A program made the position numbers and the translations under genes. DNA of 64,000 nucleotides from Candidatus Poribacteria bacterium (GTDB lineage: Bacteria; Poribacteria; WGA-4E; WGA-3G): the NCBI GenBank assembly GCA_022825825.1, contig JAJDWA010000023.1, positions 76,707 through 140,706 on the forward strand, given 5' to 3'. The notes below the pieces were generated by a model. The model had not been told where the DNA came from. It was given only the letters and a program-made list of their open reading frames with translations, and did no database searches. Positions 26,566-35,699 of this stretch are shown piece after piece (the stretch's first letter is position 1; the number at the start of each line of letters is the position of its first letter).

Positions 26566-27381
26566 TTAGGTTAACTGGACATGCTCCTGTTTAACAATAT
26601 CCTTGATGTGTGTGTAATGTGCGTGTTGTGCAAGTTCACGAGTTTCAGGCGAGAGCCGTTCCATCACTTCAGGAGGAAACGGGTCTCTGTTTCCTCTACT
26701 GTCTTGGAAAAACTGCGTCTTGTAACGTAAGATGAGAAATCTACGATACCTTTCCTTCGGTTTCCAAATAAGAACGCCATGTGTGAGTAGTTCGGACATC
26801 ACAATTGCATCACCCGCGCGGGCAGTAACATTAACGAGGGCAGGATGGAGTTCATCAGGGGGATTCTCTGGGTCTGGAAAGAAAATTCCTGCTGGTCGTT
26901 CAAAACTTGCTTTATGAGAACCCGGCAACACAACTAATCCACCATCACCAGGATAGACATCGGTGAAATAGAAAAAGATTGCAAAGTCGTTGTTGTGAAT
27001 TTTCCCGTTTTTAGCGACATATCTCCGCGTTTGCCACCCGCAATCTTCACGGGCGCAGTGCAGCTTGCCGATAACCTGATCATGCTCAGGGCCTTTTGCT
27101 ACCAGAGAACCTCTATTAAAACGTGGCTTGTTACTTGTCAGTTCCTTTACAATGCCCCACGTTTTCGGGTGAAGTGTGAGTGCTTCAAGTGATTTGTCGA
27201 ACGAAAAGCCGTTGGAAAAACCGCCACCACCATAACTGATACCCGGCGGAAGTTCGTCTGCTGGTGTTTGCACGCAGCGTTCAACAGACTCTTGTGCATT
27301 TTGCAATTCCACATCGCTGAGAACGTTTTTTAGGTGAAGATAGCCTGTTAAATCAAATAGATATCGTTGTTTAGGAGTCAT
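26566..27381 (-). CDS. Phytanoyl-CoA dioxygenase family (PhyH) protein, HxA variant 2
   Basis: A 271-aa paralogue of the next gene, with the same N terminus (YLFDLTGYLHLKNV), PGDGGLVVLPGSHKA block and C terminus. The proximal motif is again HCA (His108, Ala110), and the distal ligand is His201 in LLTHGV. RYRRFLILRY probably provides the 2-oxoglutarate salt bridge. GGGGGGAATT lies before the ATG. The pair may act on related small molecules. The family is certain; the reaction is not, because the carboxylate ligand is missing. Confidence 0.9.
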   Translation of the reverse strand: MTPKQRYLFDLTGYLHLKNVLSDVELQNAQESVERCVQTPADELPPGISYGGGGFSNGFSFDKSLEALTLHPKTWGIVKELTSNKPRFNRGSLVAKGPEHDQVIGKLHCAREDCGWQTRRYVAKNGKIHNNDFAIFFYFTDVYPGDGGLVVLPGSHKASFERPAGIFFPDPENPPDELHPALVNVTARAGDAIVMSELLTHGVLIWKPKERYRRFLILRYKTQFFQDSRGNRDPFPPEVMERLSPETRELAQHAHYTHIKDIVKQEHVQLT

Positions 27382-27571
27382 AATTCCCCCCTTTTTCGCT
27401 TACGTCGTGAATTGTATCATATTTCTTTGTAATTTGATACAAAATTTATTTCTTTTGTAGTGGCTGGCACAGGTCTCCACTCTTACAATAATGGAAGCGG
27501 GTTTGTACAAAAGACCTACATAAATTGTCCGATGCGTAGTATAATGTTTAAAAACGACTCGGAGGTTGTGT

Positions 27572-28486
27572 ATGAAACTCGGATTTGTGAGTGCAATTTT
27601 ACCTGACCAGGCATTAGCAGAGGTTGTCCAATTTGCGGCTGATACAGGCTATGATTGTGTTGAGTTGATGTGCTGGCCGAAAGGAAAAGCGGAAAGACGT
27701 TATGCAGGTGTGACACATATAGACGTAACGTCACTTTCCGAAACAGCAGTAGACCGAATTCTACAATGTGTTTCGGATGCGGGGATAACAATTAGCGGGT
27801 TAGGCTACTATCCGAATCCGCTGACACCTAACGAAACAGAAGCGAAAATCTATAGCGAACACCTTAAACAATTGATATTGGCAGCGAAACGTCTATCAGT
27901 AGACATCGTAAATACATTCATTGGTAGGGATCAGACACGTACAATAGACGACAATTGGGAACGGTTCAAGCAGGTGTGGAAACCACTAATCCAAGTTGCT
28001 GCAGACCAGGGTATCCGTATCGGTATTGAGAATTGTCCGATGTTTTTCACAGAAGACGAATGGCCCGCTGGACAAAACCTTGCCTATTCTCCAGCAATTT
28101 GGGAACGCATGTTTGAGGAGATTCCATCCGAGAATTTTGGACTTAACTTTGACCCATCCCATTTTATTTGGCTGCAGATGGACTACCTAAAACCGCTTGC
28201 TACCTTCGCTGATCGCATTTTCCATGTGCATGCAAAGGATGTACGTTTAGATAGGGAAAGGCTTGATGAGGTTGGAATCCTTGCAACGCCACTGGCATAT
28301 CATACGCCCAAACTGCCGGGACTTGGTGATGTAGATTGGGGACGTTTCTTCTCTGTTTTGAACGATACTGGTTATGATGGTTCTGTCTGTGTTGAGGTTG
28401 AGGATCGCGCTTACGAAGAGACGTTGGAAACACGGCAACGTGCGCTAAAACAGAGTCATATCTTCTTGAGACAGTTTATTGGGTGA
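27572..28486 (+). CDS. Sugar phosphate isomerase/epimerase family TIM-barrel protein
   Basis: AP-endonuclease-2-like TIM barrel (304 aa) that in relatives isomerises or epimerises sugars. Visible blocks: [19 protein letters not shown] at the start, the metal-site region [28 protein letters not shown] and [10 protein letters not shown], ending with [11 protein letters not shown]. The start was set at the ATG 27572 behind GGAGG; a TTG two codons earlier is in frame. A TATAAT lies at 27540-27545 with no good -35. It overlaps no gene and is followed 4 bp later by the BioF-like gene. Confidence 0.88.
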   Translation: MKLGFVSAILPDQALAEVVQFAADTGYDCVELMCWPKGKAERRYAGVTHIDVTSLSETAVDRILQCVSDAGITISGLGYYPNPLTPNETEAKIYSEHLKQLILAAKRLSVDIVNTFIGRDQTRTIDDNWERFKQVWKPLIQVAADQGIRIGIENCPMFFTEDEWPAGQNLAYSPAIWERMFEEIPSENFGLNFDPSHFIWLQMDYLKPLATFADRIFHVHAKDVRLDRERLDEVGILATPLAYHTPKLPGLGDVDWGRFFSVLNDTGYDGSVCVEVEDRAYEETLETRQRALKQSHIFLRQFIG

Positions 28487-28490
28487 CATT

Positions 28491-29666
28491 ATGAACTACC
28501 ACGATTGGCTACAAACAGAATACGCGGAACTGGAAGAAGCGGGGTTGCTGCGCCACCTCCGCACCGTGATGAGTCCCCCCGCAAACACAATCACTCTTGA
28601 TGGACACTATGTTGTGAACCTCGGATCAAACAACTATTTGGGGTTAAGCACACATCCCAAGGTTATGTCCGCAGCAGGCTCTGCAGCGATGGTTTATGGC
28701 GCAGGTGCAAGCGGCTCCCGTCTACTTTCAGGCAACATTCAAAACTACACAAAATTGGAAGATAACTTAGCGAAAGCAAAAGGAACTGAAGCAGCGCTTG
28801 TCTTTAGTTCAGGTTATGCTGCGAATACGAGCATCATTCCCGTGCTTGCGGGGGAAGGTGACCTTATTTTAAGTGATGCACTTAACCATGCAAGTATCAT
28901 TGACGGATGCCGTCTTAGCCGTGCCAGCAAAAAGATATACCGACACTGCGATGTGGAACACCTTAAGACGTTATTAGCAGAGTCTTCTGATTTTAGGCGT
29001 CGACTCATTGTAACAGATGGTGTTTTCAGCATGGATGGCGATATTGCACCGCTACCTGATATTTACGAAGTCGCCTTGAATTATAATGCGATGCTGTTGG
29101 TAGACGATGCACACGGATTTGGCGTATTGGGGAAAAATGGGAGTGGTACTGTGTCACATTTTGGATTAGAAGGGCAAGATATTATTCAGATGGGGACGCT
29201 CAGCAAAGCGATAGGCGGTTTGGGAGGATATGTCGCCGGGCGTCGTGTGTTGATTGATTTGCTTATCAACCGAGCGCGCGGTTTTATTTTCACAACAGGA
29301 CTTCCACCCGCAACGTTATCAGCGGCAGACGCAGCTCTCAAGGTCATGCGTTCTTCACGGGATTTGCGGCAACGTCTACTAAAACACGCTGAAACCATGA
29401 AAACAGCGTTAACAGATTTAGGGTATACCCTATTGCCGAGCCAAACACAGATTTTGCCGGTGATAATAGGAGAACCCCAACGCGCAACGGACGTAGCTGA
29501 AGCGTTGCTTGCAGAAGATGTGTTTGCACCTGCAATTCGTCCGCCTGCAGTACCAGCAGGTACAAGTCGTCTACGTGTTACCGTGATGGCGACACACACA
29601 GATTTAGATATAGAACATGCGATATATGGGTTTGCAAATGTGCATAAACTGGTTTATGGTAAATAG
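28491..29666 (+). CDS. PLP-dependent alpha-oxoamine synthase (BioF / 2-amino-3-ketobutyrate CoA ligase type)
   Basis: Fold type I PLP enzyme (391 aa from ATG 28491) that condenses an acyl-CoA with an amino acid. Typical blocks are [45 protein letters not shown] and the PLP lysine motif [14 protein letters not shown] with Lys239. Sequence does not separate biotin synthesis (BioF) from threonine degradation (Kbl). No biotin or tdh genes are nearby. The gene follows the sugar isomerase by 4 bp and is probably co-transcribed with it. Confidence 0.88.
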   Translation: MNYHDWLQTEYAELEEAGLLRHLRTVMSPPANTITLDGHYVVNLGSNNYLGLSTHPKVMSAAGSAAMVYGAGASGSRLLSGNIQNYTKLEDNLAKAKGTEAALVFSSGYAANTSIIPVLAGEGDLILSDALNHASIIDGCRLSRASKKIYRHCDVEHLKTLLAESSDFRRRLIVTDGVFSMDGDIAPLPDIYEVALNYNAMLLVDDAHGFGVLGKNGSGTVSHFGLEGQDIIQMGTLSKAIGGLGGYVAGRRVLIDLLINRARGFIFTTGLPPATLSAADAALKVMRSSRDLRQRLLKHAETMKTALTDLGYTLLPSQTQILPVIIGEPQRATDVAEALLAEDVFAPAIRPPAVPAGTSRLRVTVMATHTDLDIEHAIYGFANVHKLVYGK

Positions 29667-29714
29667 AACAGTTTAAGCTGCTAATTGATTAATGACTCGT
29701 CCATGCCGTGGTAT

Positions 29715-29756
29715 GAAAAAGCCGCATCCCCGCCGGTAACACGGCTTTCGTTTCAA
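29715..29756 (+). terminator. Possible hairpin terminator after the PLP enzyme gene
   Basis: AAAGCCG (29718-29724) pairs with CGGCTTT (29742-29748) across a 17-nt loop, followed by CGTTT. The loop is long, so the call is weak. Confidence 0.35.
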
Positions 29757-29824
29757 TCATTAACCAAGGATCAAGGATTCATTATCTTTAGTGGTTTTAA
29801 GGTTGTTCTGATTGGGATTGGCTT

Positions 29825-30700
29825 TCAAGATGTAGTGTCTGCGGAATTAAATTTGACGATTTCTTCCCAAAGCATGTTGCCACGAGTATCCTGTCGGTTG
29901 ATATTCTCTTTTGCCACTTGATAGTACTTCGGCAAAATTTCAATGCCCGCGGAATTCCTTAATAACTTTTGAGCAACCTGACAAGTCGTACCTGAACCTG
30001 CAAAGGGATCAAGCACCCAATCATTTTCTCGCGTAAACAACTTGATAAACCACTCAGGCAATGTCTTGGGGAAAACGGCACTATGTTTTTTATTCCCTGT
30101 TTCCGTTGCTAAATGCAAAACATTTGTCGGATATGCCATTTTTCGGTCTAACCAATTTGAAACGTTTTTACCGAACCCGCTCCCTACTTTCGACGTATCC
30201 CGACTTTTATCTGTCTTGCTGAGATTTTTTAACCTTTTCTCCGCCCAATCTCCCATCGGCACCATAACTGCCTCTTGATACATATCGAACTTCTTAGTTT
30301 TGTTAAATTGCAGACATCTTTCCCAAGCATCTCTGAATCGGTTGGGCCACTTACCTGGATAACTATTTTTCTTATGCCAGACAAATTCCTCTGTCCACAA
30401 CCATCCCTGCTTTTTCATCTCAAGTATCAACTCAATAACGTATGTGTGTCGTTCTCCGTTGACAGCTTTCTCTTTAATGTTTAGGATAAATGTGCCAGAC
30501 GGTTTAAGGACTCTAAAAAATTGTTCTGCGCGGGGCATAAACCAACTCACATATTCATTGGGATTGATGCCGCCGTACGTTTTAGATCGACGGTCAGCAT
30601 AAGGGGGAGAGGTCATAATCAGGTCAAACGAATCGGCATCAAAATTAGCGAGTACCTCTAAGCAATCCCCAAGATAAAGGTCTGTTTTTATTCCTGCCAT
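29825..30700 (-). CDS. Beta-class DNA methyltransferase (N4-cytosine or N6-adenine), orphan
   Basis: At 291 aa the order of motifs defines the beta class: the catalytic motif TSPPY comes first (residues 30-34) and the SAM motif DPFAGSGTT comes last (231-239), with the target-recognition stretch between. The TSPPY form is most common in N4-cytosine enzymes, but N6-adenine activity cannot be excluded. No restriction gene is adjacent. It could be a solitary regulator of DNA modification or the remnant of a restriction system. There is no strong ribosome site before the ATG. Confidence 0.88.
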   Translation of the reverse strand: MAGIKTDLYLGDCLEVLANFDADSFDLIMTSPPYADRRSKTYGGINPNEYVSWFMPRAEQFFRVLKPSGTFILNIKEKAVNGERHTYVIELILEMKKQGWLWTEEFVWHKKNSYPGKWPNRFRDAWERCLQFNKTKKFDMYQEAVMVPMGDWAEKRLKNLSKTDKSRDTSKVGSGFGKNVSNWLDRKMAYPTNVLHLATETGNKKHSAVFPKTLPEWFIKLFTRENDWVLDPFAGSGTTCQVAQKLLRNSAGIEILPKYYQVAKENINRQDTRGNMLWEEIVKFNSADTTS

Positions 30701-30828
30701 TTAACGGTCTGCCTTCGGAAAACTCTTCCAAGAATATTAAGCAAATGCTTATCAAAATAGTACCATATTGCCTTAAGAAGGTCAAGCAAAAGATTTTTAT
30801 AGTGAAACCAATAATTATTTGGACACTA

Positions 30829-30945
30829 CGGTAGGTGCGATTTCCTAATCGCACCCGATGGGTCTCGGAAATGGTTCGGTTAGGAAACCGAACCTACCGG
30901 GTCGGAACAAGTGTGCCATGTTTTCTTAAATTGACACCTAATCGT
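30829..30945. repeat. Third cluster of dispersed hairpin repeats
   Basis: Lies in the 280-bp gap between the methyltransferase and the DUF6785-like gene. It holds GGTGCGATT/AATCGCACC (30834-30855) and GGTTCGGTT/AACCGAACC (30873-30894), followed by TTAAATTGACACCTAATC (30926 onward), a variant of the motif that bounds the first cluster. No gene is visible here. Confidence 0.75.
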
Positions 30946-30980
30946 GACCTACAATAATATGTTGGCGAAGCATTACCCTC

Positions 30981-32933
30981 CTAAAACAGGAACCGATACA
31001 TCGGCTTATCCAACGTAATCCCGATAAGACTCCATACACCGCCAACAACAAATTCACCAAGAATCAAACCAAGGAAAAATGGAATGAGCTTGCGGTGCAG
31101 ATTCATTCCGCCTTGCTTCAGAATAATCCACTTGATGACAGAACTAACAAAGATAGAAAACCAAAACACATTCATTGACCAACTGCTTGAAATAGCAAAC
31201 CCCGCGGGATGAAAAGGCCACCAAAACAGTCGTATCCGCATAATCATTAAGAACCCAGTAATCAAAAATCCGACACACATCGCGATACTCGCAGGGATGT
31301 CTGGCGCTCTGGGTGAAGTGAGCCAACTTTGGAGGCGGTTAAACGGTCTTCCCGCAAACCAATTGCGTGCACCTTCAATGTATGAAATATGATAAAATGC
31401 CCAAAATGATGCAAATGTACCAATAACAATTGCTACACACATTGCGATGAGCAGTCTACGATTAGAAATTCGTGTGCGTTCAGCAAGTTTAAAGCCTTCC
31501 AAGATATGTGGCATCGGATGTCCACGATAGGCACGATTGAAAGAGAACAGATAGGCAAGCATTGTCAGATTTCGCGGGCCGAGCAGGCGCGTCCCAAAGA
31601 TACGAGGCATCATCTCATCCGGCCCAATAAAATGCAAATCGTGTACGGGTGAGCCGAGTTCAGCACGCATTCGAGTCACAGCGGTAGAAATTGCGTAATA
31701 AATTCCGAAGAAAACCGCAATTGCCCAGATTGACATCCCGGCAGCATTACAAAAAATAGCAATGACCATAAGGCTACCGATAAGGCAAAGGACCATACCG
31801 AGATAGGACATCGGCTCATCGGAATCTTCACCTTTCCGTTGCTTAAAGATTTTGCGTGCTACTTGTGCAAGGTGTTTTCGCGTGGCGATTATAGCAATAA
31901 CAAATAAACCGATATACGCGCCAAACGACTGCTCATCGGTGAACGGAAAATTCGGCAGTCCTCTAATGCCCAACGCATCTCCGAAAATTCGTTCCGCCTT
32001 CCAAAACAGGTAGAAAAACCAACACGAAAACGACAGATCCAGTGGAATAAAGAATGCCATTCCCACAGCAAACGGGAATACAGCAACAGGAGTCCAACCG
32101 ATCGCGCTCCACGGTTTCTGTGTAAAAAATGGGCGTAAATCGTAGAGACGACCACCGAGGCTCGGCACAGTTGGGAAAAGATAGTGTAACCCGTTCAGTA
32201 CATCAATCGCACCTGCAATCCCGAATCCAAGCCACATCATCTTGTTTGTCAACAGACCTGTTTTGCCGACATTTGTCAATTCAAGCGGGAGTTGAATAAT
32301 CGGGTAACTCAGTTTTTCGTGTTCTGTCCACTGCTTGCGAACAAGTGTATTGATGAAAACCATGACGAACACGAGCGCACACAAAAAACCACCCCAAGTG
32401 AGGGTGGTAGTCATCCATCCTTCAACGATTTCCCATTGATATAAACTCGTTTCGCCTCGGTAATACTCCGTTAAAAATGTCCTATCTTTGACTGCTATCC
32501 AATCAGGAATATAGCGATGAAATAGATGTGCCCAATCGTTTTCAGGAGTAGCATACCAGAAAGCGTAGGGAATCATTGGGATTAGGACGCGAAGCACATC
32601 GTGCCCTGCCAAGGAGGAGGCAATCGCGAGCATGACATAGATCGTTAACAATTCGCCTTGTTGGAAGGCTACTCGCGGCAAAACCTGTTTCAATGCCAAA
32701 TTCACACCTGTCAAGATAAAGATGCAGAAGATAACATTAAAATAGAGCGAAATCGTGGTTGGATACCCTTGCCCCGCTGAATCTAAAATCCAATAGACGT
32801 TGGGTACAGTGAGTGCAGTGCCGATTAAGATAGCACGCCATGTCCCACCGAAGTTTTGTCGTTTCTGTGTTGTGAGTGCACGATACGTAGTTTTTTGATC
32901 GTTTCCTGATTGCTGTGAAGTTGTAGGGCTCAA
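30981..32933 (-). CDS. Large polytopic membrane protein (DUF6785/DUF6784-like)
   Basis: A 650-aa integral membrane protein with about a dozen hydrophobic helices over nearly its whole length and no large soluble domain. Recognisable patches are FGGTWRAILIGTALTVPNVYW, a DRTFLTEYYRGETSLY loop and PVHDLHFIGPDEMMPRIFGT. Such proteins are frequent in Poribacteria and Planctomycetes, and I recall the family as DUF6785; the substrate is unknown. The only in-frame start is a TTG at 32933 (no ATG or GTG nearby), with weak GGAAAG 12 nt upstream. Confidence 0.75.
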   Translation of the reverse strand: MSPTTSQQSGNDQKTTYRALTTQKRQNFGGTWRAILIGTALTVPNVYWILDSAGQGYPTTISLYFNVIFCIFILTGVNLALKQVLPRVAFQQGELLTIYVMLAIASSLAGHDVLRVLIPMIPYAFWYATPENDWAHLFHRYIPDWIAVKDRTFLTEYYRGETSLYQWEIVEGWMTTTLTWGGFLCALVFVMVFINTLVRKQWTEHEKLSYPIIQLPLELTNVGKTGLLTNKMMWLGFGIAGAIDVLNGLHYLFPTVPSLGGRLYDLRPFFTQKPWSAIGWTPVAVFPFAVGMAFFIPLDLSFSCWFFYLFWKAERIFGDALGIRGLPNFPFTDEQSFGAYIGLFVIAIIATRKHLAQVARKIFKQRKGEDSDEPMSYLGMVLCLIGSLMVIAIFCNAAGMSIWAIAVFFGIYYAISTAVTRMRAELGSPVHDLHFIGPDEMMPRIFGTRLLGPRNLTMLAYLFSFNRAYRGHPMPHILEGFKLAERTRISNRRLLIAMCVAIVIGTFASFWAFYHISYIEGARNWFAGRPFNRLQSWLTSPRAPDIPASIAMCVGFLITGFLMIMRIRLFWWPFHPAGFAISSSWSMNVFWFSIFVSSVIKWIILKQGGMNLHRKLIPFFLGLILGEFVVGGVWSLIGITLDKPMYRFLF

Positions 32934-32960
32934 AATTGATGTGAACTTTCCGCGTTATAG

Positions 32961-33001
32961 TCTCAAATTTCCTTGAGATTTTCAGTAAATCCTTGTATAC
33001 T
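32961..33001 (+). promoter_or_regulatory. Sigma70-type promoter with an overlapping inverted repeat, upstream of PhyH gene 3
   Basis: TTGAGA (32973-32978), 17-bp spacer, TATACT (32996-33001). TCTCAA (32961-32966) and TTGAGA form an inverted repeat with a 6-nt loop that overlaps the -35 box, a possible operator. Confidence 0.55.
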
Positions 33002-33080
33002 TTAAACTATAGGACGATCAAACGTCCAAAATAGGAGTTACATAAATTGAGTTTAGACATGTCTAAAAAAGGATGAAAAA

Positions 33081-33917
33081 ATGGAAACGATGAACGATTT
33101 GTCTGAGGCAGTAGTCCTTACGCCTGAACAAAAGCAGTTTGTTGATAATAATGGGTATCTTTTAATTAAAAACGCGCTACCATCAGATGTCGTAGCAGAA
33201 ATTGACGCTGCTGTAGATGAAGTTTATGCCAAAGAGGAGGAAGCAGGAAATCTGGAAGCAGGTGGTAAACTGAATCTTCGCAATTGTCTTACACATCATG
33301 AAGCGTTTCTCCAACTTCTCGACTGGCACAAAACTTTTCCCTATGCTTGTGGTGTTTTAAATTGGAACATTCAGATGATAACGTCACACCTAATTGTGCT
33401 CCCTTCAAAAGAGGAACCACCCGACGATGTCAAGACCAAGATTGGACTTCATCGTGATGGCGGAACGTCATATCGTGAGATGCAGGAACCGCATCCGCGT
33501 ATTCTGCTTAAGATTGCGTACGCTATCAGTGACCAGTCTGATCCCGCATCGGGTGCAACGGTGTTAGTGCCGGGAAGCAACCGACTAACAGGCATGCCCG
33601 CCCGTGATCCTGAAACAGGTTGGGCACGCGGTGCAATTTCTATGAACGTCAATGCTGGTGATGCTTTCCTCTTTGAACAACGGACGTATCATGGCATCGG
33701 ACACAATTGGTCAGGTTTGCCACGCAAAACTATCTTTATGGGATATGCTTACCGTTGGATCAAACCGATGGATTATATACAAATGCCGGATGAGTTGGTC
33801 GATAAATGTAATCCGATTCAAAAACAACTAATCGGTGTTGTTGACGATGCGATGAGTTTTTATATTCCACAAGATAAAGATGTTCCATTGAAATCGGCAC
33901 TGAGTGGCGGCAGTTAA
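33081..33917 (+). CDS. Phytanoyl-CoA dioxygenase family (PhyH) protein, canonical HxD
   Basis: Predicted Fe(II)/2-oxoglutarate dioxygenase (278 aa). Unlike the two PhyH proteins at 25.7-27.4 kb, it has the regular proximal motif HRDGG (His124, Asp126), with distal His204 in TYHGIGHNW and VLVPGSNRL before it. It should therefore be a normal hydroxylase. AAAGG lies 8 nt before the ATG, and a promoter is 80 bp upstream. It converges with the multihaem cytochrome gene. The substrate is unknown. Confidence 0.9.
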   Translation: METMNDLSEAVVLTPEQKQFVDNNGYLLIKNALPSDVVAEIDAAVDEVYAKEEEAGNLEAGGKLNLRNCLTHHEAFLQLLDWHKTFPYACGVLNWNIQMITSHLIVLPSKEEPPDDVKTKIGLHRDGGTSYREMQEPHPRILLKIAYAISDQSDPASGATVLVPGSNRLTGMPARDPETGWARGAISMNVNAGDAFLFEQRTYHGIGHNWSGLPRKTIFMGYAYRWIKPMDYIQMPDELVDKCNPIQKQLIGVVDDAMSFYIPQDKDVPLKSALSGGS

Positions 33918-33950
33918 ATTCTATCTTTGCCAAATCATTAGTAGAAGCAT

Positions 33951-34898
33951 TTACTGATCTTTGGCAGGACTTAATTGTAGTTTTAGAGAAAGACCATGCT
34001 CTAACAGTGCGCGAGCATAAGGGATATTGTGTAAACCGTAACCGCTGTCTCCTTTCACCATGTCATAGTTTAACTTTGCATCTTTATAGGCTTGCGAATC
34101 TTTATCTTCTGCGTTGTTCAGCACTGTTTTGACTTCCTGCATCTTTGCCTCGATTTCAGCGCGATACAAAGGAAGTTTCACGGTCATATCGTTGTCAGCA
34201 CTATCATGACATCCTGCATTGCCACAAGTTGAAAAGTCCGCCTTAAAGGTATGCCCACCATGTTTTGCTACTTTGATTTGATTGTCTCCCTTTGATAAGG
34301 GGGGTTGGGGGGTTGCATCTTTTTTTGCCATGTGGCAGTGGACACACCGTTTTTTCATGGCGCGCACATGGGGTGACGGCATCCGTTTAACGCCTGCCCC
34401 TTCACGTCCTAAAAACATCTCTGTTTGCGATTGGTGCACAATGCCAGCACCAGCACACCCACAGTCCATCTTGTGGCAGGTGACACATAATTTTTTGGCT
34501 GGTAGTACCAACAAATGTTCCTCTTTGCTGGCGTGAGAGTGGCAAGAAGAGCAAGCAACTGCATTCACAGCTGTCTTTTCGTTATACGGGTGTCCTGGAA
34601 TGCCTCGCTCGGCAAATATCGTATAACCAGAAGAGTGGCAACTTAGACAAGACGTTTTTACCTCATAAGGTCCCTCCAGGAGATTGACAAGTGCATGCGA
34701 ATGTCCCGCCTGTGTCCATTCTTTGTAAGCATCTTCATCTCCGTGACATTTGTTGCACCCCTCAGCAAAAGGTGTTTTTATAGTCTCCGAAGTGCTTTCC
34801 TGTGCCCCCGTAGATTCCGCTTGAAGTGTGGCAATTTTGAAAACAACGAGTGAACACATCAGCACGGATAAAGTTAAAAATAAGAATGCTTGTTTCAT
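33951..34898 (-). CDS. Exported multihaem cytochrome c
   Basis: At 315 aa it has an N-terminal signal or anchor helix (residues 4-20) and five CxxCH motifs: 48-52, 84-88, 116-120, 138-142 and 185-189. A sixth, irregular CxxxxCH (225-231) may bind another haem. His-rich segments between them can supply axial ligands. It resembles cytochrome c554-type or NapC/NrfB-like electron carriers; the redox partner is not evident. A Pro-rich insert (195-207) derives from a repeat-like DNA stretch (34281-34317). Confidence 0.87.
   Translation of the reverse strand: MKQAFLFLTLSVLMCSLVVFKIATLQAESTGAQESTSETIKTPFAEGCNKCHGDEDAYKEWTQAGHSHALVNLLEGPYEVKTSCLSCHSSGYTIFAERGIPGHPYNEKTAVNAVACSSCHSHASKEEHLLVLPAKKLCVTCHKMDCGCAGAGIVHQSQTEMFLGREGAGVKRMPSPHVRAMKKRCVHCHMAKKDATPQPPLSKGDNQIKVAKHGGHTFKADFSTCGNAGCHDSADNDMTVKLPLYRAEIEAKMQEVKTVLNNAEDKDSQAYKDAKLNYDMVKGDSGYGLHNIPYARALLEHGLSLKLQLSPAKDQ
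34281..34317. repeat. Pro-rich repeat inserted in the cytochrome reading frame
   Basis: A G/C-run stretch (CCCTTTGATAAGGGGGG followed by TTGGGGGG) matches a short repeat I have seen dispersed in several bacterial phyla. It lies in frame in the cytochrome gene and encodes TPQPPLSKGDNQ. Confidence 0.5.
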
Positions 34899-34987
34899 AG
34901 CCTCTAATTGTCTTTAAATATTTTTCTAAAGACCTTGCTTTCATCTTATATTCAGTTAGTATTTTTAAAATCACCGATTATTCATAT

Positions 34988-35016
34988 AGGATATGTTATT
35001 TTCCAAAATTTGTCAA
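34988..35016 (-). promoter_or_regulatory. Sigma70-type promoter for the cytochrome gene
   Basis: On the minus strand TTGACA (35011-35016), 17-bp spacer, TATCCT (34988-34993). Perfect -35, partial -10. Confidence 0.5.
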
Positions 35017-35230
35017 TAAAAAATAGTGTGCCAATTTATCACTTTATAGTGAAACCTAAAATATGCGAACACTCCCTGGTAGATGAGGTGGAAAGAGAAA
35101 GGTATCAATGCCGCGCTTACTTTACGGTGTTTAGTGAAAAATGGGGACTGGGACAGATATTGGAATGAACTTCCACAGGTAGCATGACATTTATAACCAA
35201 AACTTTACACACCCGTTATTTTAAAAATTA

Positions 35231-35260
35231 TTGACAAAAAACATTAAAATTTGGTATTAT
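35231..35260 (+). promoter_or_regulatory. Sigma70-type promoter for the Nudix gene
   Basis: Perfect TTGACA (35231-35236), 18-bp spacer, TATTAT (35255-35260). Predicted transcription start is only a few bases from the GTG start at 35271. Confidence 0.6.
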
Positions 35261-35270
35261 ACTGTATAAA

Positions 35271-35699
35271 GTGTATTGTTACGATTATCCGCGCCCCTCA
35301 GTGACTGTTGATATCGTATTATTGACGGATGCTTTTCCGCATCCCAAAGTCTTGTTAATTCGCCGTAAGAATTCTCCTTTTAAAGGCTTGTGGGCACTGC
35401 CGGGCGGTTTTCTGGAAATGGACGAAACACTTGAGGAAAGCGCACTACGCGAGTTAAATGAAGAAACAAACATATCAGATGTTGAACTGATACAAGTCGG
35501 AACTTTCGGACATCCTGACCGGGATCCACGCGGACGCGTAATCACTGTCGCTTATGTTGGCTTCATTAAATCGGAACAACAGGAGACTGTAGCCGGTTCT
35601 GATGCTGCTGAAGTTGCATGGTTTTCAACATTAGATTTGCCACAACTTGCCTTCGACCATAATGAGATAATCGAAAAGGCGTTAGAAGGATTAAAATGA
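35271..35699 (+). CDS. Nudix hydrolase
   Basis: Hydrolase of nucleoside diphosphates linked to another moiety (142 aa), of the sugar-nucleotide or NrtR-like subgroup that begins with YPRPSVTVDIVLL. The Nudix box spans about residues 45-67: G, then five residues, E, seven residues, RELNEETNI; the usual final Gly is Asn. No DNA-binding tail is visible, so a transcription factor of the NrtR type is unlikely. GTG at 35271 is the start because family members begin there; its promoter leaves almost no leader. It overlaps the next gene by 4 bp (ATGA). Confidence 0.87.
   Translation: MYCYDYPRPSVTVDIVLLTDAFPHPKVLLIRRKNSPFKGLWALPGGFLEMDETLEESALRELNEETNISDVELIQVGTFGHPDRDPRGRVITVAYVGFIKSEQQETVAGSDAAEVAWFSTLDLPQLAFDHNEIIEKALEGLK

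Larger units (their letters stand above)
34899..35270. other. 372-bp intergenic region with two promoters
   Basis: No gene is visible. It holds a leftward promoter (34988-35016) for the cytochrome gene and a rightward one (35231-35260) for the Nudix gene. The rest is AT-rich with no further structure I can support. Confidence 0.6.

Noticed and set aside
34908..35168. 86-codon frame in the gap before the Nudix gene
   Set aside because: No ribosome site, AT-rich with random-looking composition, and the gap holds promoters.
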